This document shows positions 19,240 to 28,960 of a stretch of DNA of 64,000 nt, piece after piece. The stretch spans positions 390,113-454,112 of the forward strand of contig NZ_CP060791.1 in NCBI RefSeq assembly GCF_018343815.1. The letters run 5' to 3'. The translations under genes were made by a program, and so were the position numbers. The notes beneath the pieces are model-generated. The model saw only the letters and a list, made by a program, of their open reading frames with translations. It did no database searches and had not been told where the DNA came from. How positions within the stretch are numbered: the stretch's first letter is position 1; every line of letters begins with the position of its first letter. The stretch comes from Chlamydia crocodili (GTDB lineage Bacteria; Chlamydiota; Chlamydiia; Chlamydiales; Chlamydiaceae).

Positions 19240-20499
19240 TTATCTTGTGTTTACTTCCTCAATGTAAGGAAAGTCTATCCAATGCCCCATACGCTCTTTT
19301 TTTGTGCGTAGGTAGTATTCGTTTTCTTCAGAGACATTGATTGGGAGAGCGATTCTATCAACAATCTCCAACCCAAAACCCTGAAGTCCGAAATATTTGT
19401 GAGGATTATGGGTAATCAATTTGATCTTTGTCAATCCTAGATCAACTAAAATCTGGGCTCCTATTCCATACTCCCTAGAATCTACGGGGAAGCCGATTTC
19501 TAGATTGGCATCAACAGTGTCATAACCACGATCTTGTAAAGCATAAGCACGAACCTTATGACCTAAACCAATACCACGCCCTTCCTGCCCACGTAGGTAA
19601 ACCACAACGCCCTCTCCTTCCAATCCAATATATTCCATAGCAGAGCGTAGCTGATGTCCACAGTCACAACGTATAGATCCCATAATATCCCCAGTGAGAC
19701 ATTCGGAATGTACACGAACAAGAACATTTTCTTTTCCCTTTATATCACCCTTCACCAGAGCAATATGTTGAATACCATCAAGAAGAGACTCGTAAACATG
19801 AATATTGAAATCACCGTATTCTGTAGGAAGACGGGCTGACGAAACAGGAATCACTAACCTTTCAGACAACATCCGATAGGCTATCAAATCAGAGATGGAG
19901 ATTACTGACAGTTTATGTTGTTTAGCAAATTCTATAATTTGAGGAAGACGCATCATGGTATGGTCTTCATTAACAAGCTCTGAAAGAACCCCACAAGGCT
20001 GCATATTCGCTAAACGCATAAGATCCAAAGCAGCTTCTGTATGTCCAGCACGTTTTAATACGCCTCCTGGAGTGCCTACTAGAGGGAAAAAATGTCCTGG
20101 ACGGACAAAATCTTCAGGACAACTATTAGGATCGGATAATAACTCTACAACTTTCGTTCTATCTGCCGCAGAAACTCCTGTGGTTATACCTTTAGCAGCA
20201 TCTACTGAAACTGTGAATGCTGTATGATAACGACAACGATTATCTTCAACCATAGGAGGGAATTCTAAATCTTTTATTCTCTCGGGCTCTAGAGAAGCAC
20301 AAATAATTCCTGTCGTATATTTAAGAAGAAAAGTCATTTTTTCTACGGTCATCTTTTCACCAGCGATGATAAGATCACCTTCATCTTCTCTCGAAGCTTC
20401 ATCAACAACAATAACAAATTTCCCCTGGGAGATATCTGCGATTGCCTTTTCTATTGGGACAAAACATGATGCACATGAATCCTCTCCGGCTTTTATCAC
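19240..20499 (-). CDS. ribBA: Bifunctional RibBA (DHBP synthase / GTP cyclohydrolase II)
   Basis: The N-terminal half is DHBP synthase (RibB), shown by [12 protein letters not shown] and the C-x-HTEAALDL segment; the C-terminal half is GTP cyclohydrolase II (RibA), with [20 protein letters not shown] supplying the three zinc cysteines and [10 protein letters not shown] the GTP site. Together they make both precursors of riboflavin. A GTG at 20499 with GGAGG six bases upstream is taken as the start; an earlier in-frame TTG at 20514 would place that GGAGG inside the gene. The product is then 419 residues. The neighbours ribH and ribD complete most of the pathway; a riboflavin synthase gene is not in this window. 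Confidence 0.92.
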   Translation of the reverse strand: MIKAGEDSCASCFVPIEKAIADISQGKFVIVVDEASREDEGDLIIAGEKMTVEKMTFLLKYTTGIICASLEPERIKDLEFPPMVEDNRCRYHTAFTVSVDAAKGITTGVSAADRTKVVELLSDPNSCPEDFVRPGHFFPLVGTPGGVLKRAGHTEAALDLMRLANMQPCGVLSELVNEDHTMMRLPQIIEFAKQHKLSVISISDLIAYRMLSERLVIPVSSARLPTEYGDFNIHVYESLLDGIQHIALVKGDIKGKENVLVRVHSECLTGDIMGSIRCDCGHQLRSAMEYIGLEGEGVVVYLRGQEGRGIGLGHKVRAYALQDRGYDTVDANLEIGFPVDSREYGIGAQILVDLGLTKIKLITHNPHKYFGLQGFGLEIVDRIALPINVSEENEYYLRTKKERMGHWIDFPYIEEVNTR

Positions 20500-20585
20500 T
20501 AGGGTTCCTCCCAATTACTGACCTCTATCCTCTAGGAATGCTAATAGAAATCCCCTATTCACTTCAATCTCTTCCCCTATTTCCT

Positions 20586-21692
20586 CTATCCAACAATTTC
20601 CCAACACGTTTTTAAAGAATTTCCTAAAACCTTAGAAAACTTAGGAAGAATTTTTTGAGCAGAATCCAAACGATACCCTAAATCTCCAAAAAGGGGCTTC
20701 CTTTGATCTCCAAAAATTTTTGGTCCCAAATAAATAATTAATGCATTTGCTAAACGTTCTCTCAAAAATGCAGTATGTAAAATAGATCCACCTTCAATAA
20801 GAACCTGTAAAATATGTTTAGTAGATAAATATGAGATTAATTCGTGTAAATTTACTCTAGAATTGCGAGGTTCGGTAACTAAAATTTCCACATCAAGTTT
20901 TTCAATATTTTTAATATGATCTTTTGAACATTGTGTCGTGGTTACATAGAGAGATTGTCCAGGACTATGAAAAATTTTTGCCTGTGCGGTTACAGTCCCC
21001 AAACTATCAACGACAACACGTAACGGTTGATGAGGATAAAGCTCTCCAGAAGGTTTCCTTGCAGTTAATAGAGGATCATCTTGTAAAACAGTTTTGGATC
21101 CCACAACAATAGCCTGAGAACTAGCACGTAATCTACCTACATCAATGCGAGCTTCTGGGCAGGTGATCCACTGAGATTCTCCATCACTGTCGGCAGTCTG
21201 ACCATCCAAAGTGGCAGCACTTTTAAGCACAATCCAAGGCTTATGGAAGGTACGTTGGTAGATATAAGATTTTAAAGACTCCTCAGCTTCTTCTTTACCT
21301 AAGCCTTGACAAACACGTATTCCTGCCTGTCTTAAAGTAAAAATTCCCTTACCGGCAACCCGATTATCAGGATCTAATAAAGCAACGTAAACAGTAGAAA
21401 TTTTATGTTTGATTAATAGATTCACACAAGGAGGAGTCCTTCCATAATGACAACACGGTTCTAAAGTTACATAAACATCACTATCCTCTACAGATACGGA
21501 TGTAGAGTTTATTGCATTTTCTTCCGCATGCGGGCGACCTTTTTTCTCATGATACCCCTCTCCTATGATTTGTCCATTTTTTACTATTACACAACCCACC
21601 CAAGGGTTAGGTGGGGCAGAAAATCTTCCCTTTTCTCCTAATTCTATAGCTCGATGCATAAAAAATAGTTGTTGCTCAGAGAAATCTTCCAT
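20586..21692 (-). CDS. ribD: RibD deaminase/reductase
   Basis: RibD carries out the deamination and the side-chain reduction between GTP cyclohydrolase II and lumazine synthase. The 368-residue protein has the cytidine-deaminase-like zinc motif HAEENAI followed by PCCHYGRTPPC in the N-terminal half, and the reductase domain with LDGQTADSDGESQWIT and LIEGGSILH in the C-terminal half. Length is normal for the fused enzyme. It is divergent from serS (43 bp apart) and lies about 86 bp upstream of ribBA on the same strand. Confidence 0.92.
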   Translation of the reverse strand: MEDFSEQQLFFMHRAIELGEKGRFSAPPNPWVGCVIVKNGQIIGEGYHEKKGRPHAEENAINSTSVSVEDSDVYVTLEPCCHYGRTPPCVNLLIKHKISTVYVALLDPDNRVAGKGIFTLRQAGIRVCQGLGKEEAEESLKSYIYQRTFHKPWIVLKSAATLDGQTADSDGESQWITCPEARIDVGRLRASSQAIVVGSKTVLQDDPLLTARKPSGELYPHQPLRVVVDSLGTVTAQAKIFHSPGQSLYVTTTQCSKDHIKNIEKLDVEILVTEPRNSRVNLHELISYLSTKHILQVLIEGGSILHTAFLRERLANALIIYLGPKIFGDQRKPLFGDLGYRLDSAQKILPKFSKVLGNSLKTCWEIVG

Positions 21693-21735
21693 ATACTTTG
21701 CCTTTGTAAGAAAAGGTAATTAAAGAGATACAAGG

Positions 21736-23016
21736 ATGTTGGATATAAAATTAATACGCAAGGCACCCGAAGAATGCGAAACCCGTCTTCGTAGGAAAGA
21801 TCCCAATATTTCTCTTCTTCCTATTCTTGATTTGGACAAAGAAGTCCGCCAATTGAAAACAGACTCAGAATCCCTACAATCTCAAAGAAAACTGTTGTCT
21901 ACACAAATCCATAAAGCCAAAGCTCAAGGTGAAAATGTATCTAATATGCTTGGCGAAGTTGAAAGTCTCTCTCAAGATTTGGGAAAACTAGAAGCCTTAC
22001 TTGAAGAAAAGAACGCCGTTTTACAAGACCTTCTCGTACGCCTTCCTAATTACCCTGAAGAAGATGTTCCCGTATGTCCTGATAAATCAGGTAATCAAGT
22101 AATTAAAAGTGTAGGCTCTTTGCCAACATTTTCTTTCACTCCTAAACATCACGTTGAACTGAATCAAAAATTACAAATTTTAGATTTTAAACTTCCTGCA
22201 AAAACTTCAGGATCTGGATGGCCTGCTTATAAAAATCAGGGTGTTCTTTTAGAGTGGGCACTACTTACTTATTTATTAAATAAGCAAAGGGAACACGGAT
22301 TTCAATTATGGCTCCCCCCTCTTCTTGTAAAACGCGAAATTCTTTTCGGCTCAGGACAAATTCCTAAATTTGACGGTCAATATTATCGTGTAGAAGATGG
22401 GGATCAATCTCTTTACCTGATTCCTACTTCTGAGGTTGTTCTTAATGGATTCCATTCTCAAGAAATTTTTAATGAGAAAGATCTACCTATATATTACGCA
22501 GCATGTACACCGTGTTTCCGTAGGGAAGCAGGAGCTGCAGGTGCTAACGAACGCGGACTTGTTCGTGTACATCAATTTAATAAAGTAGAGATGTTTGCTT
22601 TTGCTACTCCAGAACAAGCTAACCAGGCTTATGAAAAGATGCTTGCTGTTGTAGAAGATATTCTTACAGAATTAAAACTTCCTTACCGTTTATCTTTACT
22701 TTCCACAGGAGATATGTCCTTTACGGCATCAAAAACCATAGACGCTGAAGTTTGGTTACCTGGACAGCAATCTTACTATGAGGTTTCTTCTATCTCCCAA
22801 TGTACAGATTTCCAATCACGTCGTTCAGAAACTCGTTATAAAGATAGTCAAGGGAAAATGCATTTTATTCATACCCTTAATGGTTCAGGTTTAGCAACAC
22901 CTCGTTTATTTGTTGCAATTTTAGAAAATAATCAGCAAGAAGATGGCTCTGTAATTATTCCTGAAGTTCTACGTCCTTACTTAGGGAATCAGGAAGTATT
23001 ATCACCTCAAAAATAG
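21736..23016 (+). CDS. serS: Seryl-tRNA synthetase
   Basis: A class II aminoacyl-tRNA synthetase that charges tRNA-Ser. The 426-residue protein has the N-terminal antiparallel coiled-coil arm (about 35-110), motif 2 FRREAGAAGANERGLVRVHQF and motif 3 NGSGLATPRLFVAILENNQ. Length matches the bacterial enzyme. The gene starts with ATG at 21736 and is followed by a short A+T-rich gap before the metal-transporter gene. Confidence 0.96.
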   Translation: MLDIKLIRKAPEECETRLRRKDPNISLLPILDLDKEVRQLKTDSESLQSQRKLLSTQIHKAKAQGENVSNMLGEVESLSQDLGKLEALLEEKNAVLQDLLVRLPNYPEEDVPVCPDKSGNQVIKSVGSLPTFSFTPKHHVELNQKLQILDFKLPAKTSGSGWPAYKNQGVLLEWALLTYLLNKQREHGFQLWLPPLLVKREILFGSGQIPKFDGQYYRVEDGDQSLYLIPTSEVVLNGFHSQEIFNEKDLPIYYAACTPCFRREAGAAGANERGLVRVHQFNKVEMFAFATPEQANQAYEKMLAVVEDILTELKLPYRLSLLSTGDMSFTASKTIDAEVWLPGQQSYYEVSSISQCTDFQSRRSETRYKDSQGKMHFIHTLNGSGLATPRLFVAILENNQQEDGSVIIPEVLRPYLGNQEVLSPQK

Positions 23017-23081
23017 GATCTGTATTGAAAATATGAAAAAATCTAAGGCAATATAAACCATATACCGTACGGATAAGATTG

Positions 23082-23825
23082 ATGAAGACTGATTATGACC
23101 ATTTCAAAAACGGAACTCCTGAAGAACATCTCAAGACTGTTCGAGATCAACACGGAGTTTGTATTGGCGAACCCCATACAACAATAAAAGGCTTTTTCTA
23201 TCATCTAGCAAGCGATGCCCTATCTACAGGTATATTCCTATTTTTCATCAGAACGCTCGCCTTTCTTCTTCCTATGTCTCAAGGAACACAAACAGAGATT
23301 CTATTTTCACTAGGATTGGGATGGATTTTTTATCGAGGCTGCCTGAAAGCAAAAAAAGCTTGGTCTTACATGGAGCTTTCCCATCGTTTTATGCTCCAGG
23401 AAAAAGAAGAAATAGAAAAACATCCCGAACAAGAACGTTTAGAACTCAACGTTATCTTTAAAAATCAAGGGTTCAAATCTCCCCTTCTTGAAGAAATGGT
23501 AGACTATGTCAGTTCTGATTCTATTCTCCTTCTTGATACTATGATCCGTGAAGAACTTCATATTTCTATGGAGGACTTTCCTCATCCTTTAAAACAAGGT
23601 GGGACACGTATGCTCGGAGGACTTATCGGTTTAATTTTCTTCTTACCACTAGTCCTCTGTTCTAGTTATACAGTAGCAGGTGTATTATCCGGAGTGCTTA
23701 TCACTATACTCTCTGCAACAAAAGCAAAAATATTAGGAAATGATGTGATCACAGAAGTTGTCTGGGTTTTAGGTATTTTTATTACCTCCATAAGCATCGT
23801 TTGCACTTGTGTAAAATTTTTATAG
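23082..23825 (+). CDS. VIT1/CCC1-like divalent metal transporter
   Basis: The 247-residue protein has two hydrophobic segments near residues 45-90, a polar helical insert (about 105-165), and two or three further membrane segments in the last 75 residues. The insert reads LQEKEEIEKHPEQERLEL followed by a GF turn and LDTMIREELHI, matching the glutamate-rich cytoplasmic metal-binding domain between TM2 and TM3 of VIT1/CCC1 iron and manganese transporters. In C. trachomatis the equivalent (CT728) is usually left as hypothetical. It is 15 bp upstream of a metal P-type ATPase gene. The start is the ATG at 23082; a TTG just before it is less likely. The substrate (Fe2+, Mn2+) and direction are inference. 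Confidence 0.65.
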   Translation: MKTDYDHFKNGTPEEHLKTVRDQHGVCIGEPHTTIKGFFYHLASDALSTGIFLFFIRTLAFLLPMSQGTQTEILFSLGLGWIFYRGCLKAKKAWSYMELSHRFMLQEKEEIEKHPEQERLELNVIFKNQGFKSPLLEEMVDYVSSDSILLLDTMIREELHISMEDFPHPLKQGGTRMLGGLIGLIFFLPLVLCSSYTVAGVLSGVLITILSATKAKILGNDVITEVVWVLGIFITSISIVCTCVKFL

Positions 23826-23840
23826 AGCCCAGGTATCGTA

Positions 23841-25814
23841 GTGTTTTCACGATTATTCTCCACCCCATTTTCACCAGAAATATTAAACAATTTTTTTGAA
23901 TCAGGAATGGCAGAAGATAACAGTCCCATGCTATCCCAAAAGAATCGGTTATTGAGTCGTAACCTTTCTTTAAAGTCTGCATGTATTTCTTTAGGAACAT
24001 ATTTGTGTGCGTTAGCTTTCTATTGGTTCCGCATTGTTGATATTTCTAATTTATTTGTTGTTTTCACATTTTTTCTTGCTGGAACTCCAGCCCTAATAAA
24101 GTCTTTAGATGATATCCGCAATAAGACTGTAAATATTGATATTTTAATGACCTCAGCAGCCTTCGGTTCTATTTTCATTGGTGGAGCCTTGGAAGGATCT
24201 TTACTTCTTGTTTTATTTGCTATTTCTGAAGCCCTTGGACAGATGGTATCAGGGAAAGCAAAGAGCACACTAGCTTCTTTAAAACATTTAGCACCTACTA
24301 TTGCCTGGATAGTTGGTGAAGATGGGAACTTAGAAAAAACCCCAGTAAGTCAAGTTCAAGTTGGTGATATTATCCGAGTCAAAAGTGGCGAGATCGTTCC
24401 CTTGGATGGAGAAATTATTCACGGTTCCTCTTCTATTAATCTTATGCATCTTACTGGAGAAAAGATTCCCAAATCGTGTCAGATGGGTTCTGTAGTTCCC
24501 GCAGGAGCACATAATCTTGAAGGGAGTTTCGATCTGAAGGTTTTAAAAACAGGTGCGGACTCAACAATTGCCCATATTATCAATCTAGTTATTCAAGCAC
24601 AGAAATCCAAACCTCGTTTACAACAACGTTTAGACAAATATTCCTCAGCCTATGCGCTGACTATCTTTGGTATTTCGACATCTATAGCTGTTTTGGTTCC
24701 TCTCTTTACTTCTATCCCTTTCTTAGGACCAAATAGCGCTTTTTATCGTGCCCTAGCATTTCTCATCGCAGCATCTCCTTGTGCATTAATTATTGCCATT
24801 CCCATTGCTTATCTAAGTGCAGTAAATGCCTGTGCAAAACATGGAGTTCTTCTTAAAGGCGGTGTAGTCTTAGATCGCTTAGCTTCTTGTAATTCTATTG
24901 TTATGGATAAAACAGGAACGCTAACCACTGGGGAGCTTACCTGTATTGGTTGTGATAATTTTGGAGAAAAAAATCCTGATTTCTTCCCTTCTATTTTAGC
25001 TTTAGAACAATCTTCTATGCATCCTATTGCACAAGCAATTGCTGCCTATCTTATAAAAAATAATGTCTCTTCTCTTCCTGCTGAAGAATATTGTATGATT
25101 CCAGGGAAAGGGGTTCGGGGTATTTTCCAAGGTCAAGAGGCGTTTGTAGGTAGAGTCGATACAGCTCTACAAAAAGTCCCTCAAGAGTACGTTCAAGAAC
25201 TAGAAGAGCGTATACATACTGCCAGACAACGCGGAGAAATATGTTCACTAGCCTATTTACAAGGAAGCTGCGCATTATTTTATTTTAAAGATACTCCACG
25301 TCTTGATGCTGGGAAAATTGTGAAAGAACTTAGAGACGAAGGTTATCCTATTAGTATGCTCACAGGAGATCATCAAATTAGTGCAGAAAATACTGCGAAG
25401 CTCTTAGGAATTTCTGAAGTCTTTTCTGATTTATCTCCTGATGATAAATTAGAAAAAGTACGTGAACTTGCCAAGAAACGCCATATCCTTATGGTTGGTG
25501 ATGGCATTAACGACGCTCCCGCTCTCGCACAAGCAACAGTTGGTGTCGCTATGGGAGAAGCAGGAAGTGCCACAGCGATAGAAGCTGCGGATATTGTTCT
25601 TCTCCATGATGCAATTTCCCTATTACCATGGATCATAAGAAAAGCAAAGAAGACGCGAAAAATCGTCACACAAAATTTAGGCTTAGCCTTAGCAATCATT
25701 CTTCTCGTTTCATGGCCCGCTTCACTAGGAATCATTCCTTTATGGCTTGCTGTGATTCTCCATGAAGGCAGTACAATTGTGGTAGGGCTTAATGCTCTAC
25801 GGTTGCTAAAGTAA
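23841..25814 (+). CDS. P1B-type metal-transporting ATPase (P1B-4 features)
   Basis: This is a heavy-metal P-type ATPase of 657 residues from a GTG start, with ATG at 23907 as a shorter alternative. It has the phosphorylation motif DKTGTLT (about 356), TGE in the actuator domain (206), the SMHP motif, and MVGDGINDAPAL. It has no N-terminal CXXC metal-binding domain. The membrane metal site is SPC (312-314) instead of CPC, and the last helix carries HEGST (641-645). SPC plus HEG(G/S)T defines the P1B-4 subgroup, whose studied members export Co2+, Fe2+ or Zn2+, so the common label zntA/cadA is doubtful. Its neighbour is a VIT1-like protein and it converges on rodA with 5 bp between stops. Confidence 0.9.
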   Translation: MFSRLFSTPFSPEILNNFFESGMAEDNSPMLSQKNRLLSRNLSLKSACISLGTYLCALAFYWFRIVDISNLFVVFTFFLAGTPALIKSLDDIRNKTVNIDILMTSAAFGSIFIGGALEGSLLLVLFAISEALGQMVSGKAKSTLASLKHLAPTIAWIVGEDGNLEKTPVSQVQVGDIIRVKSGEIVPLDGEIIHGSSSINLMHLTGEKIPKSCQMGSVVPAGAHNLEGSFDLKVLKTGADSTIAHIINLVIQAQKSKPRLQQRLDKYSSAYALTIFGISTSIAVLVPLFTSIPFLGPNSAFYRALAFLIAASPCALIIAIPIAYLSAVNACAKHGVLLKGGVVLDRLASCNSIVMDKTGTLTTGELTCIGCDNFGEKNPDFFPSILALEQSSMHPIAQAIAAYLIKNNVSSLPAEEYCMIPGKGVRGIFQGQEAFVGRVDTALQKVPQEYVQELEERIHTARQRGEICSLAYLQGSCALFYFKDTPRLDAGKIVKELRDEGYPISMLTGDHQISAENTAKLLGISEVFSDLSPDDKLEKVRELAKKRHILMVGDGINDAPALAQATVGVAMGEAGSATAIEAADIVLLHDAISLLPWIIRKAKKTRKIVTQNLGLALAIILLVSWPASLGIIPLWLAVILHEGSTIVVGLNALRLLK

Positions 25815-25819
25815 TCCTC

Positions 25820-26959
25820 TTAGTATTTTGAGAATCTACGACTATAGATACTTTGCAAAATTCCTAAGGATGCCATTGTAGAAATCACCGAAGATCCCCC
25901 GTAGGAAACTAAAACTAAAGGGACTCCCGTAATAGGCATCAATCCACACATCATGCTGATATTGATTAACACGTGCATAGAAATATGCACGGTAATTCCT
26001 GCAGCTAATAATCTGCCGAAATCATCAACAGCTACAGCTACAGTTCGGCAGCCAAAACAAATGAGACAGTAAAACATCCATAAGGCAAAAAATAGCCCAA
26101 TCAGACCGAATTCTTCTCCTAAAGCAGAAAATACCGAATCTGTATAACCGTAAGGTAACCAACCCCTACCAGCAAATTCCCCAGACTTCCATCCACGACC
26201 TTTAACACCACCCAGGCCGATAGAAATTAAAGATGCACGTTGGTGATGATTAGAAGGGCTTAGTCTTTCGTATTGGTATTCTTTAATCACCTTTAATGCA
26301 TAAGGCTTAACCTTATCATGAGAAATAATCCCTGAGAAAATCAGCAAAGAGCAGAACATGCCTAAACCTGCAATTGTTGCACAGATTTTCACAAATAAAG
26401 GATGGATATTCCCTAAATAAAAAATTGCCAAAGCAACAGGACATAATACCAGGGCAGTCCCTAAATCTGGTTCTTTAAAAATAAGCAAAAAGGGAATACC
26501 CACAATAATACAAGCGAGTAAAGCTGTAATCTTCGAAGAAATTACTGATTTGCGTACATCTAACGTATAGCTAAGCATGATTACAACGATAAGCTTGGCA
26601 TATTCAGAAGGTTGGACACTCAAACCGATAAAAGGGATTTTGTACCATCTATGAACATTTTGGACTGTAGGGACAAAAAATAAACCCACAAGACTCAAAA
26701 GCATGAGAATATAGAGAACCCACGCCCAGCTCCTTAATCTATGGTAATCAAGATACATACATAAAGAAAAAGCTAGCCATCCCAAAGCAAAATGACGAAT
26801 TTGCATAATGCTTTTATTCGTGAGTAATCCTTTGGATGATGTGACTAGAATCGTAGAGGGGTCCATAGAAGAAATAACAACTACGCTAATCATCATTAAT
26901 AAAATAATGACGATAAACACCCAAGAATTGACATAGCTGAAATATCTAGCGTTTCTCAT
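25820..26959 (-). CDS. rodA: RodA (SEDS-family peptidoglycan polymerase)
   Basis: The 379-residue protein has about ten membrane helices and the SEDS signatures VHRWYKI with IGLSVQPSEYAK, FKEPDLGTAL and, near the C-terminus, GLMPITGVPLVLVSYGGSS. SEDS proteins polymerise glycan strands with a partner penicillin-binding protein. With mreB in the same window (43834-44934) it fits the MreB-directed, FtsZ-free division of chlamydiae. RodA and FtsW cannot be separated with certainty by eye; the location matches CT726, named rodA. Confidence 0.9.
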   Translation of the reverse strand: MRNARYFSYVNSWVFIVIILLMMISVVVISSMDPSTILVTSSKGLLTNKSIMQIRHFALGWLAFSLCMYLDYHRLRSWAWVLYILMLLSLVGLFFVPTVQNVHRWYKIPFIGLSVQPSEYAKLIVVIMLSYTLDVRKSVISSKITALLACIIVGIPFLLIFKEPDLGTALVLCPVALAIFYLGNIHPLFVKICATIAGLGMFCSLLIFSGIISHDKVKPYALKVIKEYQYERLSPSNHHQRASLISIGLGGVKGRGWKSGEFAGRGWLPYGYTDSVFSALGEEFGLIGLFFALWMFYCLICFGCRTVAVAVDDFGRLLAAGITVHISMHVLINISMMCGLMPITGVPLVLVSYGGSSVISTMASLGILQSIYSRRFSKY

Positions 26960-26994
26960 AATGCTCTTTATAGCTTAAGAGTGGGATACTTCCA

Positions 26995-27567
26995 ATGAAA
27001 GTTATTTATTATGAAATAGCAGAAACTCCTTCCACAAATGAAACAGCAAAACAGCTTATGCATCTATGGAATCCCTATGCTCTTACTGTTATTTCCACTC
27101 AAAAGCAAACAGCAGGGAAAGGTAAATTTAATAAAACTTGGTTCTCATCTAATAAAGATCTTACCGTATCGCTATGCTTTTTCATTACCGAATTAGACAT
27201 TGATGTTAGCCAATTATTCCGTTTAGGAACAGAAGCAGTTCTCGCTCTCATCCAAGATCTAGGCATTCGTAATGGAACCATAAGATGGCCTAATGATGTT
27301 TTAGTAAATGAAGAAAAACTCTGCGGGGTTCTTAGTGAAACTATGCCTACACAAGGCTATTTAGGAATCACTTTAGGGATAGGGATAAATGGCAATACGA
27401 AAAAAGAAGAGCTAGCTTCTATAGACCAACCAGCAACATCCCTTTCAATACTATTAAATCATACTGTAGATCTTGGAGAAGTTCGTGAAAAGCTTATTGA
27501 ACATGCAAAAAAAAGTATCTTGCGAAGATTCTCAAAAATCCTAGCGAGAGAAATAGATCATAGGTAG
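26995..27567 (+). CDS. birA: Biotin-protein ligase, catalytic domain only
   Basis: BirA attaches biotin to acetyl-CoA carboxylase. The 190-residue product shows SSTNETAKQ-like N-terminal residues (TPSTNETAK), the biotinyl-AMP loop TAGKGKFNKTWFS, and RWPNDVLVNEEKLCGVLSE. The canonical GRGRxGR loop reads AGKGKFNKTW here, so it is divergent. There is no N-terminal DNA-binding domain and the usual C-terminal SH3-like domain is short or missing, so this is a minimal enzyme without repressor function. Its last 27 bp overlap the 3' end of the convergent next gene. Confidence 0.85.
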   Translation: MKVIYYEIAETPSTNETAKQLMHLWNPYALTVISTQKQTAGKGKFNKTWFSSNKDLTVSLCFFITELDIDVSQLFRLGTEAVLALIQDLGIRNGTIRWPNDVLVNEEKLCGVLSETMPTQGYLGITLGIGINGNTKKEELASIDQPATSLSILLNHTVDLGEVREKLIEHAKKSILRRFSKILAREIDHR

Positions 27568-28071
27568 ATCAAGAAAACGAAATAGTCTAGAGGCTATCCA
27601 CAATGATGGGCTTGATCTTTGTTTTAAATATTTCTCAACAGCCTGCTCGTAAGCGGCGGTCTCAAAGGCAAATAAATTATCCCTAGCCCAAAAATCCTCT
27701 AGAGAACAAACAATATCCTCGCATTCATCATGTTTCTTTATTGATTCTAAAATCTCATGGACAAGTTTAGGAAGAGTTTCCTCCATTTCCTGAAACGCAA
27801 AAAGAATGTCGTAACCCTGTTTTAAAAACTCTCGCCAAGACATTTTATGATGCTGTGTTAAAAACTCTGTTTCCTGAGATAATCGTGGTGAGGCAAAAGT
27901 TATTGGAAGCGAAAGTAACGCCTGACGTTTTGCTATTGCATGAGAAAGTAAACATTCCCAAGAAAGCATAACATTCTTTACGAGATAGTATAGCTGACAG
28001 TATGCTCCAAGAAAAGCACCGAATAATAAGCTAAAAATAACTACAAAGACTAATCCTGCCATAGGTTGCAT
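27541..28071 (-). CDS. Small membrane-anchored protein of unknown function (CT724-type)
   Basis: The product is 176 residues from the ATG at 28071, which has GGTGAG four bases upstream; earlier GTG and TTG codons in frame are less likely. Residues about 5-30 form one strong membrane segment; the rest is a soluble helical domain rich in Glu, Lys and Leu. I recognise no family. By order it matches C. trachomatis CT724. Its coding end overlaps birA by 27 bp on the opposite strand. A TM anchor followed by helices is consistent with a membrane scaffold or chaperone-like role, which is only a guess. Confidence 0.65.
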   Translation of the reverse strand: MQPMAGLVFVVIFSLLFGAFLGAYCQLYYLVKNVMLSWECLLSHAIAKRQALLSLPITFASPRLSQETEFLTQHHKMSWREFLKQGYDILFAFQEMEETLPKLVHEILESIKKHDECEDIVCSLEDFWARDNLFAFETAAYEQAVEKYLKQRSSPSLWIASRLFRFLDLPMIYFSR

Positions 28072-28104
28072 ATGGCTCACCAATGATAAAAAAGCAACAG
28101 AGCA

Positions 28105-28803
28105 CTACATATACGTAAGAATCTCAGCATCGGTAAGCTCACGATATTCCCCATAGCGAAGACCTCCAAGAACAAAACTTCCTATACGAATACGTGTGAG
28201 CTCTAAAATAGGCAACCCCGCAGCTTCTGCAAACAAACGGATTTCATGTTTTTTCCCTTCGTTTACAATAATTTTAATTGTACCCCGACGAATTTTCTCA
28301 ACAGAAACAGGACGAATTTTCTTACCATCAATAACAGTCCCTTCCATAAGATCTTCAAGATTTTTAGCAGTAATTTCACGGTTCACCTTAAGCAAATATT
28401 CTTTGGTAATTCCAAAAGAAGGATGGATAATCTTATTAGAAAATTCTCCATCATTCGTTACTAAAATCAGTCCTGAAGTTTCCTTATCTAATCTGCCGAC
28501 AGTAAATACCCGATAAGGAAGATGAGAAAATAAATCGATAACCAGCTTATCTCCTGGGAATTTTTTCTCCGAAGAACATAAATATCCCAAAGGTTTATGC
28601 ACCATAAAATATACTTTCTTAGTCATACCTACACGTTGACCATCTACCTTCACAGTATCCGTTTCTTCATCTACCACTATGAAAGGGCCGGGAGCCACAC
28701 GACCATTTACAGTTACATGACCTGAAAAAATAATCTCATCACACTTCCTGCGTGATGCAACACCAGAAGAAGCCAAAAACTTATTGAGACGAACCTTTGC
28801 CAT
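28105..28803 (-). CDS. RsuA/RluB-family pseudouridine synthase
   Basis: The protein converts a uridine in rRNA to pseudouridine. From the ATG at 28803, which has GGAGA five bases upstream, it is 232 residues. An S4 RNA-binding domain comes first (RLNKFLASSGVASRRKCDE), then the catalytic domain with GRLDKETSGLILVTNDGEF, in which the Asp is the nucleophile, and KHEIRLFAEAAG. Upstream in-frame codons could add 18 residues, but the ribosome-binding site favours the shorter form. RluB, RluE, RluF and RsuA cannot be told apart by eye; chlamydial annotations use yjbC. Confidence 0.88.
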   Translation of the reverse strand: MAKVRLNKFLASSGVASRRKCDEIIFSGHVTVNGRVAPGPFIVVDEETDTVKVDGQRVGMTKKVYFMVHKPLGYLCSSEKKFPGDKLVIDLFSHLPYRVFTVGRLDKETSGLILVTNDGEFSNKIIHPSFGITKEYLLKVNREITAKNLEDLMEGTVIDGKKIRPVSVEKIRRGTIKIIVNEGKKHEIRLFAEAAGLPILELTRIRIGSFVLGGLRYGEYRELTDAEILTYM

Positions 28804-28960
28804 AATATTCTCCATTCGAGACATATATTGTGCCCAAGAATAACAATAGAGGTCCACTGTTCTTTGTTATAAAAAAATATTGTCGCGAAAAATATCTTTC
28901 TTCTAGACAAAAGTTTTTTTGTTCCTATGCTAGTTTTCTTAATCCACTACTCAGGAAGTC

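Noticed and set aside
25373-25735. 120-codon minus-strand frame
   Set aside because: It is the shadow of the P-type ATPase gene.
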